Origin: Elusimicrobia bacterium RIFOXYA2_FULL_47_53 | Lineage (GTDB): Bacteria; Elusimicrobiota; Endomicrobiia; Endomicrobiales; XYA2-FULL-47-53 | NCBI GenBank assembly: GCA_001800315.1 | Contig: MGVE01000013.1 | Location: 4,451-68,450, forward strand | Length of the DNA stretch: 64,000 nucleotides | Direction: 5' to 3' | Shown here: piece after piece, positions 27,625-35,624 of the stretch | How positions within the stretch are numbered: position 1 is the stretch's first letter | How the letters are laid out: every line of letters begins with the position of its first letter | The notes under the pieces: generated by a model | The model's database searches: none | What the model was told of the DNA's origin: nothing | Seen by the model: the letters and a program-made list of their open reading frames with translations, nothing else | Made by a program: the position numbers and the translations under genes

Positions 27625-28478
27625 GCGCCGCGTCCCTGCTGTTTAAATATATTATAAACCATCATAAACAAACCGAACGCGATTACCCAAAGGACTATAC
27701 CTGCGCCGTCGTGAAGAATGCCGCCGGTAGCGGCCTCGGTTCCGTAAATATAGGCCGCGATGATAAGAAAAACTATCCGGGCCGTATTCGCCAGAACCGC
27801 GATCGGCAGGGAAAACGCAACTACCGCCGACTTCCTTAACATACTGCCTTTCAGGAAATACGCGAATACCACGCTTAAGGTAAACAGCGATATGAGCGAG
27901 TTTATGCCGCTGCACTCATTTTCAACCGTCAACATACCGTTGGGAAGGTAAATCACGCTCCCTTCGCGCAGTATATTCAGGTTCATCAACCCCACGACCC
28001 AGACCGCGGCCTGCGAGGCCAGTAGCTTAAGGTTAAAGGTCAGCCATATAAGCATGACCTTCGGAACCGGCACCATGAAAATGAGAAAAGACAACGGAAA
28101 AAGCAGGGCTCTGGTAATCTGCCGTCCGAACAGGTACAAAGACGCGCCTATCAGCGCGAAAATCAGCGCGAAACCGGAGAAAAACTTTATCCCCAGCACA
28201 AGCCCGACAAGCACATGCCCGGCGAGCGCCGCTATCAAAAGAGCTATCCCGAAATACGATGTTTCCTGCCGCATATTTTTGAGGCGCGGCAAACTTGAAT
28301 ATATAATATACGCCGAGAAAAACGGTATCAAAAAACCGTGCGAGTAATAAGAATCCGGCTCAACAAACCTGGCATACATCCACTGAAAAGTGTCAAAAAA
28401 TGTCGCCGCGACCGCCGCGGGAAGCAGAAAAAAGGGTATGAATCCGCCGTAACTTTTCTTAATTACCGCCTGGGACAT
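27621..28478 (-). CDS. xrt: Exosortase (transpeptidase-like membrane protease)
   Basis: A 285-residue polytopic protein, about eight membrane helices. It has the three conserved catalytic positions of exosortases: Cys189 in NECSGINSLISLF, Arg234 in LANTARIVFLI and His256 in GGILHDGAG. Exosortases recognise the C-terminal PEP-CTERM signal, cut near it in the periplasm and probably pass the protein to another molecule. Substrates in the window are at 32368, 33136 and, unusually, the fusion at 30872. It is directly followed by epsI. The exact subtype is not assigned. Confidence 0.94.
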   Translation of the reverse strand: MSQAVIKKSYGGFIPFFLLPAAVAATFFDTFQWMYARFVEPDSYYSHGFLIPFFSAYIIYSSLPRLKNMRQETSYFGIALLIAALAGHVLVGLVLGIKFFSGFALIFALIGASLYLFGRQITRALLFPLSFLIFMVPVPKVMLIWLTFNLKLLASQAAVWVVGLMNLNILREGSVIYLPNGMLTVENECSGINSLISLFTLSVVFAYFLKGSMLRKSAVVAFSLPIAVLANTARIVFLIIAAYIYGTEAATGGILHDGAGIVLWVIAFGLFMMVYNIFKQQGRGA

Positions 28479-29896
28479 TATTTCCTTTTTTCAAGCGCCC
28501 TTATTCTGCCGACGGCAGACAACGAGAGGCTGCCCGCGGGATATTGCTTAACGAACTCTTTGTATGTTTCAGCGGCAAGCGCTTTATTTTTCAGGTTGTT
28601 CTCGTAAATCATGGCGATTTTAAACAATGCGAACTCGGACTTTTTGTCCGCGGGGAACTTGCTCCTGATGGCCTTCAGTGTTTCCACGGCCGCCGCGTAT
28701 TCTTCCTTCATTATGTATGTCGCGGCCAAGAGCTCAAAAGCTTCCAGCGAAACAAGGTCAGCGCTTTTATCGTCTGTAAGCGACTTGTAGTATTTAACGG
28801 CTTCCTCAAACGAACGGTTGGCGCCGGCCTTATCGTTCTTTTTAACATAGTGGCCGGCGATTATCAGAGGCACCTGCATGGCGACCGGCTTGTCCGGAAA
28901 TTCGGAGCGCAGTTTATCGTATTCAGGCAGGGCTTCCTGCCACCTGCCGGCTTTATCATAACTAACAGCCACGGCAAATTGAGCCGCGGCGCGCAGGGAA
29001 CCGTCTTTTGGAAAAAGCTTGTTGACTTTGTCTCTCTCGGCGGCCGCGCCGGCATAGTCGCCCTTAAGCGCGTAAATATTGCCGATAGCCAGCTGGGCCT
29101 CGCCGGCGTATTTTGACTTTCCGTATTCCTTAACCGTTCTTGAAAAAATTTCAAGAGCCCTGGCGTTATTTTTCAGAGCTTCGGAATATATTTTAGCCGC
29201 CTCCAGCAGGGACTGAGGAGCGGCGAAAGCCTTGGGATATTTAGCGGCAAAGGAGAGAAGATATTCGGCGGTCTGGGAAGCCCGCCCCAGTTTACTGCCG
29301 GTTATGACCATAAGCGGGTGCACGGCGGACACTATTTTGCTGTAGGGATTCGTTTCAACTATGCTTTTATAGCCAGCGAAAGCATTTTCGTAGGCTTCCT
29401 TAGACTTGTCTTTCATGCCTGAGCGGGAATACAAGTCCGCCACATACACCGGCATCTGAAGGCCGAACTCGGAAGTAGGGTAACGGTCCATGATTTTTTC
29501 GTACTCAGCCACAGCCTCTTTTATTTTCCCGGCGTTCTCCTTAAGCTGTCCGAGAGCGTACCAGGCGCGAACCGTAACATCATGCCTGTCCGGGTAGTCT
29601 ACAATTACTTTTTCAAACTCACCGGCGGCCGCGGAGACTCTTCCCCTGGCTGAGTTCAATTCACCAAGCATGAGCTGAAGGTCGGCGGCATTGCTCCAGG
29701 CGGGATATTTATCAATTACACCTTTTAAATCTTTTAGGGCGCCGTCAAAATCCTTCTCGGCGGCCCGGACAGGAGACCGCAGTGTCTGGCTGTGCAGCCT
29801 GGTAACATTATAAAGCATTCTCTCGGCGTCATAATCACCGCCGCAGGATGAAAGAAATAATACGGCTGTTAATAACAGAAGATGCGTTTTCCTCAT
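28478..29896 (-). CDS. TPR-repeat lipoprotein
   Basis: A 472-residue protein with a lipobox, FLSSC (Cys near residue 18), after a hydrophobic signal. The remainder is a solenoid of about eight to ten TPR/Sel-like helix pairs with the recurring pattern of tyrosine, glycine and alanine, for example AAGEFEKVIVDYPD, AVAEYEKIMDRYPT and AAETYKEFVKQYPAG. It is presumably periplasmic, tethered to a membrane, and acts as a scaffold for the exosortase/EPS export machinery. TPR proteins are standard partners in these loci. Its end touches the exosortase start. Confidence 0.87.
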   Translation of the reverse strand: MRKTHLLLLTAVLFLSSCGGDYDAERMLYNVTRLHSQTLRSPVRAAEKDFDGALKDLKGVIDKYPAWSNAADLQLMLGELNSARGRVSAAAGEFEKVIVDYPDRHDVTVRAWYALGQLKENAGKIKEAVAEYEKIMDRYPTSEFGLQMPVYVADLYSRSGMKDKSKEAYENAFAGYKSIVETNPYSKIVSAVHPLMVITGSKLGRASQTAEYLLSFAAKYPKAFAAPQSLLEAAKIYSEALKNNARALEIFSRTVKEYGKSKYAGEAQLAIGNIYALKGDYAGAAAERDKVNKLFPKDGSLRAAAQFAVAVSYDKAGRWQEALPEYDKLRSEFPDKPVAMQVPLIIAGHYVKKNDKAGANRSFEEAVKYYKSLTDDKSADLVSLEAFELLAATYIMKEEYAAAVETLKAIRSKFPADKKSEFALFKIAMIYENNLKNKALAAETYKEFVKQYPAGSLSLSAVGRIRALEKRK

Positions 29897-30729
29897 AACC
29901 TGCCCTCTATTTCCTTGTTTTTCATAAAGAATACAGTTACTGAAACCGTGTAAAAAATATCTGCTAATAAAATAAAAAATATTTTAGCCGCGACAAACAG
30001 GATGGATATCTCAGGAAACGATTTTTCCATCATGCCGCGCATGTTAACAAACAAAAACGGCAGAACAATCAGATTGGGTCCCAGAACAACTAACAGAAGC
30101 TTTACGGGATAATTCTTAAACAGCGCGACCGCGCGTTTAAAAGACTGGGGGAGCTTCCTGTTTTCAACTATTACGGCGGGGATTCCGAAAGCGAACAGGG
30201 CCTGAATAAGAACCCCGAACAAAAACATAAGAAGCACGACGGCCTTTACGGAAGTGGTCACATACTCAAGCAGAAGGTATGAAGTCCTGGAAAAAGCGTA
30301 GATGAGCACAAATACGGCAACCCACAGGCCGAGCATACGGAAATATCTTTTAACAGATTTGCCGAACCCGAAAAACCAGCTTGGCTCGCCCGACTGGAAC
30401 AGCTGGGCCGTCATGGAAATAGTTATGCCGGACATTATCAGGCCGAAAGTGAAATCTATGGCATTTTTTGAATAATTAAACAGCGTCGGGAACAGAATCA
30501 GGTTAAACGGATAGTGCAGGAAACGATCGCCCCAGAAAGCTTTTACTATAGGAGAAAACACCGTGGAAAGAGGATACCGCGGGGAAAGATAGACTACACA
30601 CATGCCGGCGATATAAAACAAAGCGGTAAACAAAAATGGCGCCGCTATAACCGGCTTTTTTTTAAGCAACTCATATGATTCTTTCCAAACGGAGAGAACG
30701 CTAAGTTTATTGCCCGAATTGCCACTCAT
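29893..30729 (-). CDS. Polytopic membrane protein of unknown function
   Basis: A 278-residue protein with about six hydrophobic segments. It begins with a soluble stretch, then VIAAPFLFTALFYIAGMCVVYL, and contains SFKRAVALFKNYPVKLLLVVL, an arrangement similar to the membrane domain of glycerophosphodiesterase-like or DUF4013-like proteins. I do not recognise a specific function. It is the first gene of the exosortase operon: a sigma70-type promoter lies just upstream (30762-30791), and its end overlaps the TPR lipoprotein start by 4 nt. Confidence 0.75.
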   Translation of the reverse strand: MSGNSGNKLSVLSVWKESYELLKKKPVIAAPFLFTALFYIAGMCVVYLSPRYPLSTVFSPIVKAFWGDRFLHYPFNLILFPTLFNYSKNAIDFTFGLIMSGITISMTAQLFQSGEPSWFFGFGKSVKRYFRMLGLWVAVFVLIYAFSRTSYLLLEYVTTSVKAVVLLMFLFGVLIQALFAFGIPAVIVENRKLPQSFKRAVALFKNYPVKLLLVVLGPNLIVLPFLFVNMRGMMEKSFPEISILFVAAKIFFILLADIFYTVSVTVFFMKNKEIEGRL

Positions 30730-30761
30730 AGATAACCCTTTTTAGCTGCGGCGTTTTGGTA

Positions 30762-30791
30762 ATTATACTATATTTTCATTGCGTTTTTCAA
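30762..30791 (-). promoter_or_regulatory. Sigma70-type promoter of the exosortase operon
   Basis: On the minus strand, TTGAAA (30786-30791), an 18-nt spacer and TATAAT (30762-30767) precede the membrane-protein gene starting at 30729. The upstream terminator at 30802-30828 isolates this operon from the fusion gene, so the promoter would drive the membrane protein, TPR lipoprotein, exosortase, epsI, exporter and kinase together. Confidence 0.6.
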
Positions 30792-30801
30792 CAAAAACTA
30801 A

Positions 30802-30828
30802 GCCTGGGCTTTGTAAACCAACCCAGGC
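30802..30828 (-). terminator. Intrinsic terminator of the PEP-CTERM/sugar transferase fusion gene
   Basis: GCCTGGG (30802-30808) and CCCAGGC (30822-30828) form a 7-bp GC-rich stem with a 13-nt loop, followed on the minus strand by TTAGTTTTTG. It lies 44 nt past the stop of the fusion gene, so the fusion is probably transcribed alone. Confidence 0.7.
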
Positions 30829-30871
30829 ATTCACATATTTATGTATTTCGCGCGGCAGGGCGCCGAATGTA

Positions 30872-32314
30872 CTATCTTGCGCCCTTGGAAAGAATGACCG
30901 TGCCGATAGTCTTGAAAAGTATCTGTATATCCATCAGCAGGCCCCTTTTCCTGGCGTAAAGCAGGTCATACCTCAGTTTTTTTCTGGTTCCCTCTACGGT
31001 ATCGGTGTAGCCGTTCATAACCTGGGCAAGGCCCGTTATTCCGGGTTTTACATAAAAACGCGTGTTGTAATTCTCTATATCGTTGTCAAGTTGTTTTACA
31101 AAAACCGGCCTCTCGGGCCTGGGGCCTATTATGCTCATATCGCCCTTGAGCACATTAATAAGCTGGGGCAGTTCGTCAATTCTCGTCATTCTGAGAAATT
31201 TACCAATGTGCGTTATCCTTGAATCGTTTTTCGCGGCCCAAACCGGGCCGGTGCCTTTTTCAGCGCCCATGGTCATGGTGCGCAGTTTGTATATTGTGAA
31301 AGGTTTACCGAGAACATCGTCGCTGCGCATTTCGCCCTGAGCGGGATTGCCGCGCGGAGCCCTGGATCTTCTTCTATTTTCGCCTACCCGTTCCTGTTTA
31401 TAAAACGCCGGGCCCGTGGAGTCTAATTTAACAAGTATGGCCGCGACCGCGACTATGGGAGCCGCGAGCACTATTCCGATGGAAGCAAGAAGAATATCTA
31501 AAAACTTTCTGAACTCGCTGTACCTGCTTCTCGCGAATGATGCCAGCGATCCCGCCAGGCCGAGCATTATCAGAACCATCGTGGAAGGTTCCGGAACCGG
31601 AGTGGGATTGATATCGGCCCTCAGCGTCAGGTAATCGTTGCCGCAGCTCATTGTCCAGTGCAGTTTGATATCCCTGCTGGTATGCCTGTTAAAACCAAAC
31701 GCGGAGAGCGGAACGCTTGCCTCAAGCACATAGTGGCTGTTGATAGCCTCGCTGAAAGCAAAGTCAACGGGAGCATCCACTGCGCAACCGGAGAGTATAT
31801 TGTAGGGAGTGGAAGAATACAACCCGTTCTGCCACACGCAGTTCTTCTTTAGAACCGCGCTCTCCGAGCCGAGCACCTCAATGCCGTATTCGTAAATATT
31901 GTCGCCGTCAGTATTGATGGCTATGTCGCCGGGCCATATATATGACGGAGAGAAACCCTGCGGCGAGGCGGCGCCGTTTACCGGAAGGCCCTGCACAACG
32001 GCCATGTAGAGGTTCTCGCCGTCATTATCAAAATAAAAAGCCTCGGCATCGCACATATTGCCAAAACTGTACTGGGGGCCGACAAACCAGGCTCCGTGGC
32101 TGTAGGCCGGATTTCTGGTGTTATCCGCGTTGTCTTCAGTAATGTAATCTATGTCCGAGCCGCCCGCGGGTGTGTCGGAATCCAGGGCGAACCTGGACCC
32201 GGCCTGCAGAAGATTTACGCCCCAATCGTCCACCAGCCCATCAATAATGTAGGAATGGGCCGCGGAAGGAAGCAATAAAGCGCAGCATAAGATTAACTTA
32301 ATGTTTAAACGCAT
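30872..32314 (-). CDS. PEP-CTERM exosortase substrate fused to a priming sugar transferase
   Basis: One uninterrupted frame of 480 codons encodes two proteins that are normally separate. Residues 1-21 are a signal peptide and 22-238 a secreted domain of unknown family. Residues 239-266 form a full PEP-CTERM signal: VPEPS (240-244), a hydrophobic helix and an Arg-rich end, RSRYSEFRK. From about 272 a bacterial undecaprenyl-phosphate sugar transferase follows: a membrane segment, KLDSTGPAFYKQERVGEN, FTIYKLRTM, RMTRIDELPQLINVLKGDMS, GPRPERP and KPGITGLAQV. The ATG at 32314 is chosen for its GGAG ribosome site and proper signal peptide. No other priming transferase is seen in the locus. Confidence 0.9.
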   Translation of the reverse strand: MRLNIKLILCCALLLPSAAHSYIIDGLVDDWGVNLLQAGSRFALDSDTPAGGSDIDYITEDNADNTRNPAYSHGAWFVGPQYSFGNMCDAEAFYFDNDGENLYMAVVQGLPVNGAASPQGFSPSYIWPGDIAINTDGDNIYEYGIEVLGSESAVLKKNCVWQNGLYSSTPYNILSGCAVDAPVDFAFSEAINSHYVLEASVPLSAFGFNRHTSRDIKLHWTMSCGNDYLTLRADINPTPVPEPSTMVLIMLGLAGSLASFARSRYSEFRKFLDILLASIGIVLAAPIVAVAAILVKLDSTGPAFYKQERVGENRRRSRAPRGNPAQGEMRSDDVLGKPFTIYKLRTMTMGAEKGTGPVWAAKNDSRITHIGKFLRMTRIDELPQLINVLKGDMSIIGPRPERPVFVKQLDNDIENYNTRFYVKPGITGLAQVMNGYTDTVEGTRKKLRYDLLYARKRGLLMDIQILFKTIGTVILSKGAR

Positions 32315-32367
32315 ACAATTCTCCATAAAAATTTGCTCAGGCCTGAACAAACCTTACGATTCATTTT

Positions 32368-32982
32368 TTACAACAGCAGCTTCTTCCTTGAAGCCACAAG
32401 GCCTAATAAACCTGTTCCAAGCAACATTAATGTCGCCGGTTCAGGAACAGCTGTTGCGGTAGTCACCTTAAATGTAACCCCACTATTGCGATAATGGCAA
32501 TCAGGATCAACACCAAACCCAAAATCATCATTAGTGGCAATGTAATTCTGAAGGTCATCAATCAATCCGAGAGAACTGAATGAATAGACCAAGTCAAAAT
32601 TACGCGCTACTCCGCCAAGAGGGTCACTCCATGTGCCGACAAGGACACCTTGTCCGGCAAACATATCATTAGTGTCTCCGTCCCAAACCCCATCTGTCCC
32701 GCTAAGCGTACCTAACACTGCTGAGTCAAGCAAATGAGTGTAGAGCATGTCCCCATCTTCAACAGCCCAGTCATAAATATTCTTATAAGTAAGAACCGCT
32801 TCCTCAATGTACTCAGTGGGAGCAAGGTTAAGCTTAAGACCCCATGTGTAGAAATAAGAATGATTCAAATCCCCTAAATCATACGGGGTTGGCTGATAAG
32901 TATAAATAGCCGACTGAGATACTCCTGTGAGCACGGCCATGACAGCCGAGATTAACAACACTTTTACTAACGCTTTTTTCAT
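32368..32982 (-). CDS. PEP-CTERM sorting-domain protein
   Basis: A 204-residue secreted protein. It has a signal peptide (about 1-25, cleavage after SQSA), a domain of unknown family rich in aromatic and acidic residues, and the C-terminal sorting signal VPEPATLMLLGTGLLGLVAS followed by RKK. Exosortase should cut at the PEP motif. The gene has a strong AGGAGGTG ribosome site. It lies next to a second PEP-CTERM gene and the fusion gene, forming a substrate cluster upstream of the exosortase operon. Confidence 0.92.
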   Translation of the reverse strand: MKKALVKVLLISAVMAVLTGVSQSAIYTYQPTPYDLGDLNHSYFYTWGLKLNLAPTEYIEEAVLTYKNIYDWAVEDGDMLYTHLLDSAVLGTLSGTDGVWDGDTNDMFAGQGVLVGTWSDPLGGVARNFDLVYSFSSLGLIDDLQNYIATNDDFGFGVDPDCHYRNSGVTFKVTTATAVPEPATLMLLGTGLLGLVASRKKLLL

Positions 32983-33036
32983 TGTTTTTCACCTCCTTTG
33001 TTTGTGAAAGGGAAAACAGCACCCTGTGTATGATGT

Positions 33037-33049
33037 GCTCAGACCTGAG
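33037..33049. promoter_or_regulatory. Palindromic motif upstream of a PEP-CTERM gene
   Basis: GCTCAGACCTGAG (33037-33049) is a near-perfect inverted repeat 55 nt upstream of the 32982 start. A closely similar GCTCAGGCCTGAA (32335-32347) lies 21 nt upstream of the fusion gene start at 32314. Two similar palindromes before two PEP-CTERM genes could be a shared operator. No regulator is known. Confidence 0.35.
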
Positions 33050-33135
33050 ACTTTTTTATTATTTACACACTGCTTTTAAAAATGAGAAATAAACAACAAC
33101 AGACCGCGCAACAATCTGTCCGAGATACTCTTAGA

Positions 33136-33807
33136 TTATTTCTTTATTTTTAGTGCCGCGATGCCGAACAATCCGGTTCCAAGAAGGAACAGGGTTGCCG
33201 GTTCAGGGATAGGCCTGGGAAAACCGCCGGCGCTGCTGGTCTTGGGCGAGAAATCGTCTTTCCAGTCAATCATTCCATTTTTGTTTGTATCGGCAAGAGC
33301 GAAGAAATGGTCTCCCTCGGTCATGATGCCGGTGTATGAAATAGGAGCCGTGAACATATAATAGGTTTTATTGTCCAAGTCGTTTGTGGTCTGCCAGAGG
33401 GACTGGGTTTTAGGAAGCAGAGTATTGTAATAAATGCAAGAGGGATTGTTGTATCCATCTATCTGATGATCCACATTCTGGGTAAGCGCAAGCTGCTGGT
33501 TGTTAAAGTAGAGAGGAAAATTGTCGCCGCCCGTGTTTGAAATAAAGTATATGTCGTTCAGCCATGGCACATAAGAAGTGAATACGGTAAGGTTTGAGCC
33601 GGAAGGCCCGATAACAAAACCATGGTAATCGGGGTTCGCGGCGGGAACTATGGTATCGGCGAAATACTGTATATAAGTCCAGTTGACGGCATCCGCGTCA
33701 GCATACGCGTAAGTACCCGCGGCTACACCCAGCGAAGGAGTAGCGTTTACCGGAACCGTCAAAAATAATGCCGCTGCCGCAACCAAAAACAAAAAGATTC
33801 TCTTCAT
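33136..33807 (-). CDS. PEP-CTERM sorting-domain protein with EF-hand-like motif
   Basis: A 223-residue protein from the ATG at 33807, chosen because an AAGGGGAAG ribosome site precedes it and the protein then begins with a regular signal peptide, MKRIFLFLVAAAALFL. The longer frame to 33852 would place the signal internally. The mature domain has no family I recognise; near residue 180 the motif DTNKNGMIDWKDDF resembles a calcium-binding EF-hand or dockerin loop. The C-terminus is IPEPATLFLLGTGLFGIAAL followed by KIKK, an exosortase signal. Confidence 0.9.
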   Translation of the reverse strand: MKRIFLFLVAAAALFLTVPVNATPSLGVAAGTYAYADADAVNWTYIQYFADTIVPAANPDYHGFVIGPSGSNLTVFTSYVPWLNDIYFISNTGGDNFPLYFNNQQLALTQNVDHQIDGYNNPSCIYYNTLLPKTQSLWQTTNDLDNKTYYMFTAPISYTGIMTEGDHFFALADTNKNGMIDWKDDFSPKTSSAGGFPRPIPEPATLFLLGTGLFGIAALKIKK

Positions 33808-33908
33808 TAAACTTCCCCTTTTAGACACATATTCCACAAGATGACAACCCATGATTTACAGCGGACACAGCAAAAACAAAAAACGAACAGACTCCCCCGA
33901 AAGGAAAG

Positions 33909-33959
33909 GGCCGCTTAAAGCTGCGGCCAAATGTTACTTAATTAATCCAAATTTGTCAA
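33909..33959 (-). promoter_or_regulatory. Sigma70-type promoter with 5' leader hairpin for a PEP-CTERM gene
   Basis: On the minus strand TTGACA (33954-33959), a 17-nt spacer and TAACAT (33931-33936) form a good promoter. The predicted start near 33925 is inside a hairpin with arms GGCCGC/GCGGCC (33909-33914 and 33923-33928). The mRNA for the gene at 33136-33807 would therefore begin with a GC stem and have an untranslated leader of about 115 nt, which could stabilise it. Confidence 0.55.
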
Positions 33960-34000
33960 CGCCCTGCCAGACTGCGTACAATTTGATAAATAATATTACA

Positions 34001-34041
34001 AAACAAGAAACCAGGTTGTCAACAAACCGGGTTTCTTGTTT
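34001..34041 (-). terminator. Intrinsic terminator after the Mor-like gene
   Basis: AAACAAGAAACC (34001-34012) and GGTTTCTTGTTT (34030-34041) form a perfect 12-bp stem with a 17-nt loop. On the minus strand the stem is followed by TTTTG. It lies 40 nt past the stop of the small regulator gene at 34081. Confidence 0.65.
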
Positions 34042-34080
34042 ATGCCACTGATAAGAATTTTTTATCGTCTGAGGTGTTTT

Positions 34081-34392
34081 TTATCTGAAATAGTACCTTA
34101 CGGGTTTGCTATCGCTTTCAGCGGAATAGCTGACGCGGCTGGGGCGCGAACCATTGTCCGTTTTTATCACAGCGTAGACTCTCTTGAGCGAAATATTGAA
34201 CAGTTCGGCTAATTCCTGAGCGGTTTTGCCCTGTTTGCTGAACTTTTTAATCGCGGCGTTTCTATGGACAAGAAATTGTTTATCCCTGAAACCATAATTG
34301 CCCCTTTTGGGTATCCAGATTCTCTTTCCCCCAAACTCGGCAATCAGTTTTTTATAGTTTTTCTCATCAAGCACCTCGCGCAAATGCTTCAC
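34081..34392 (-). CDS. Small Mor-like helix-turn-helix DNA-binding protein
   Basis: A 103-residue protein. I prefer the GTG at 34392 because an ideal GGAGG site lies 8 nt before it; the ATG at 34407 would use that site as coding sequence. The N-terminal half, KHLREVLDEKNYKKLIAEFG, and the helix-turn-helix TAQELAELFNISLKRVYAVIK with the preceding RNAAI match the Mor/C-type activator fold known from Mu-like phages. It may regulate the adjacent PEP-CTERM genes or be a phage remnant. Direct repeats TTGTGAAA at 34455 and 34466 lie upstream of it. Confidence 0.72.
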   Translation of the reverse strand: MKHLREVLDEKNYKKLIAEFGGKRIWIPKRGNYGFRDKQFLVHRNAAIKKFSKQGKTAQELAELFNISLKRVYAVIKTDNGSRPSRVSYSAESDSKPVRYYFR

Positions 34393-34826
34393 GGGGATTA
34401 CCTCCATTGTGTATTATGGTTATGGCAATTCCCATGGTAAAACAGTAAAACTAATTGTGAAATAGTTGTGAAATGCTCAACAACTTACTGCATTTAGGGA
34501 CATCACAAACCCGAAAAAACGAAGCCTGCCGTCATCCGAATGTTTCTGCATGGAATCCATCAAGGCCTATCATCCCAGAACCGTTCAGTCTGGGATCCAG
34601 AAAAATCTCTGGATACCAGCTTCCGCTGGTATGACGACACAGAAGCGCCGTTCACTTAAAGCTTACAACTTGAGTCAATTGCGAGTATTACACCCCCGGG
34701 GTGGAATTCGGGAACAGAACTGTTGTTCTTTTCCCGCATGGATTTCAGCGGCTTCAGTATGTTTCTGGAGTTTAGTGAGGCTGGAATGCCTTAACTTTCA
34801 TTGGCGGGAGATTACGAAACACCGAA
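34393..34826. repeat. Intergenic region with REP-like repeats
   Basis: Upstream of the Mor-like gene two TTGTGAAA words repeat (34455-34475). Bases 34533-34640 contain the TGGGATCCAG and 'ccagcttccgctgg' palindromes of the family seen at 16490-16550 and 18390-18420. Bases 34640-34826 show a TTAAGCTTACAACTT word and then nothing I recognise. No open frame here has coding character. Confidence 0.6.
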
Positions 34827-35624
34827 TCAATTACGGGCGAGACGAATTATTCTGACAGAGCCGAGCGTCACGGCAACTGCGATAAAAAAACCAATAATCA
34901 AATCCGGCAGGTTGGATTTCAGCAAATACACAAGTATACCCGCCATTATAATGCCGGCATTTACCAGCACATCGTTAGCGGAAAATATCCAGCTTGCTTT
35001 CATATGCGTCTCTCCGTGTCGGTGCGGGGTTATCAGGTAAAGGCAGTACGCGTTGGCAAGAAGGGCCGCGCATGAAACGGTAATCATGGCAACGGATACA
35101 GGGTCGCTGCCGTATATGAATTTACCTATGACCTGAGCAAAAAGGACAACAGCCAGCGTCAGCTGGGCAAGCCCGCTGAATAGAGTCACGCGGTTTTTCG
35201 CGCTTTGAGCCCTGCCTACGGCGTAGAGAGCGAGCGAATAAACGCTCGCGTCGGCCAGCATGTCCAGGCCGTCCCCGAACAAACCCATAGAGTCAAAAAT
35301 TATACCGGCTGCCACCTCAGCAAAAAACATTGCCGCGTTTATCGCGAGCAGAATTATCAGGGTGCGGCGCTGGGCCTCATCGGTCCCGGGAACAACAACT
35401 GCTCCGGTATACTGCGCGCTTGACACCAGTTGCGCGTCCAAAGACAGCTCATTAATCTTGTTGATTACGGTTTCGGCTTCTATTTCATGATATACCGTGA
35501 GCGATTTGGCGGGAATATCAAACTCCAGAAGCTTTATGCCGGCGATTCCCGACAAAACTCCGCGGATCTGAACCTCTTCGGAGGGGCAGTCCATCTTGTT
35601 TACCAGCAAAGTTGTTTTAAGCAT
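34827..35624 (-). CDS. HMA-CDF fusion, cation diffusion facilitator-like transporter
   Basis: A 265-residue protein. Residues 1-65 resemble a heavy-metal-associated domain (TTLLVNKMDCPSEEVQIRGVL, with Cys13 but only one Cys). Residues 85-265 are a six-helix cation-efflux unit with FAEVAAGIIFDSMGLFGDGLDMLADASVYSLAL, where the Gly-Asp-Gly-Leu-Asp/Ala-Asp positions correspond to the metal site of helix 2. A second site FSANDVLVNAGI lies in helix 5. The usual C-terminal cytoplasmic domain of CDF proteins is absent. It probably exports a divalent metal such as zinc. Confidence 0.8.
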   Translation of the reverse strand: MLKTTLLVNKMDCPSEEVQIRGVLSGIAGIKLLEFDIPAKSLTVYHEIEAETVINKINELSLDAQLVSSAQYTGAVVVPGTDEAQRRTLIILLAINAAMFFAEVAAGIIFDSMGLFGDGLDMLADASVYSLALYAVGRAQSAKNRVTLFSGLAQLTLAVVLFAQVIGKFIYGSDPVSVAMITVSCAALLANAYCLYLITPHRHGETHMKASWIFSANDVLVNAGIIMAGILVYLLKSNLPDLIIGFFIAVAVTLGSVRIIRLARN

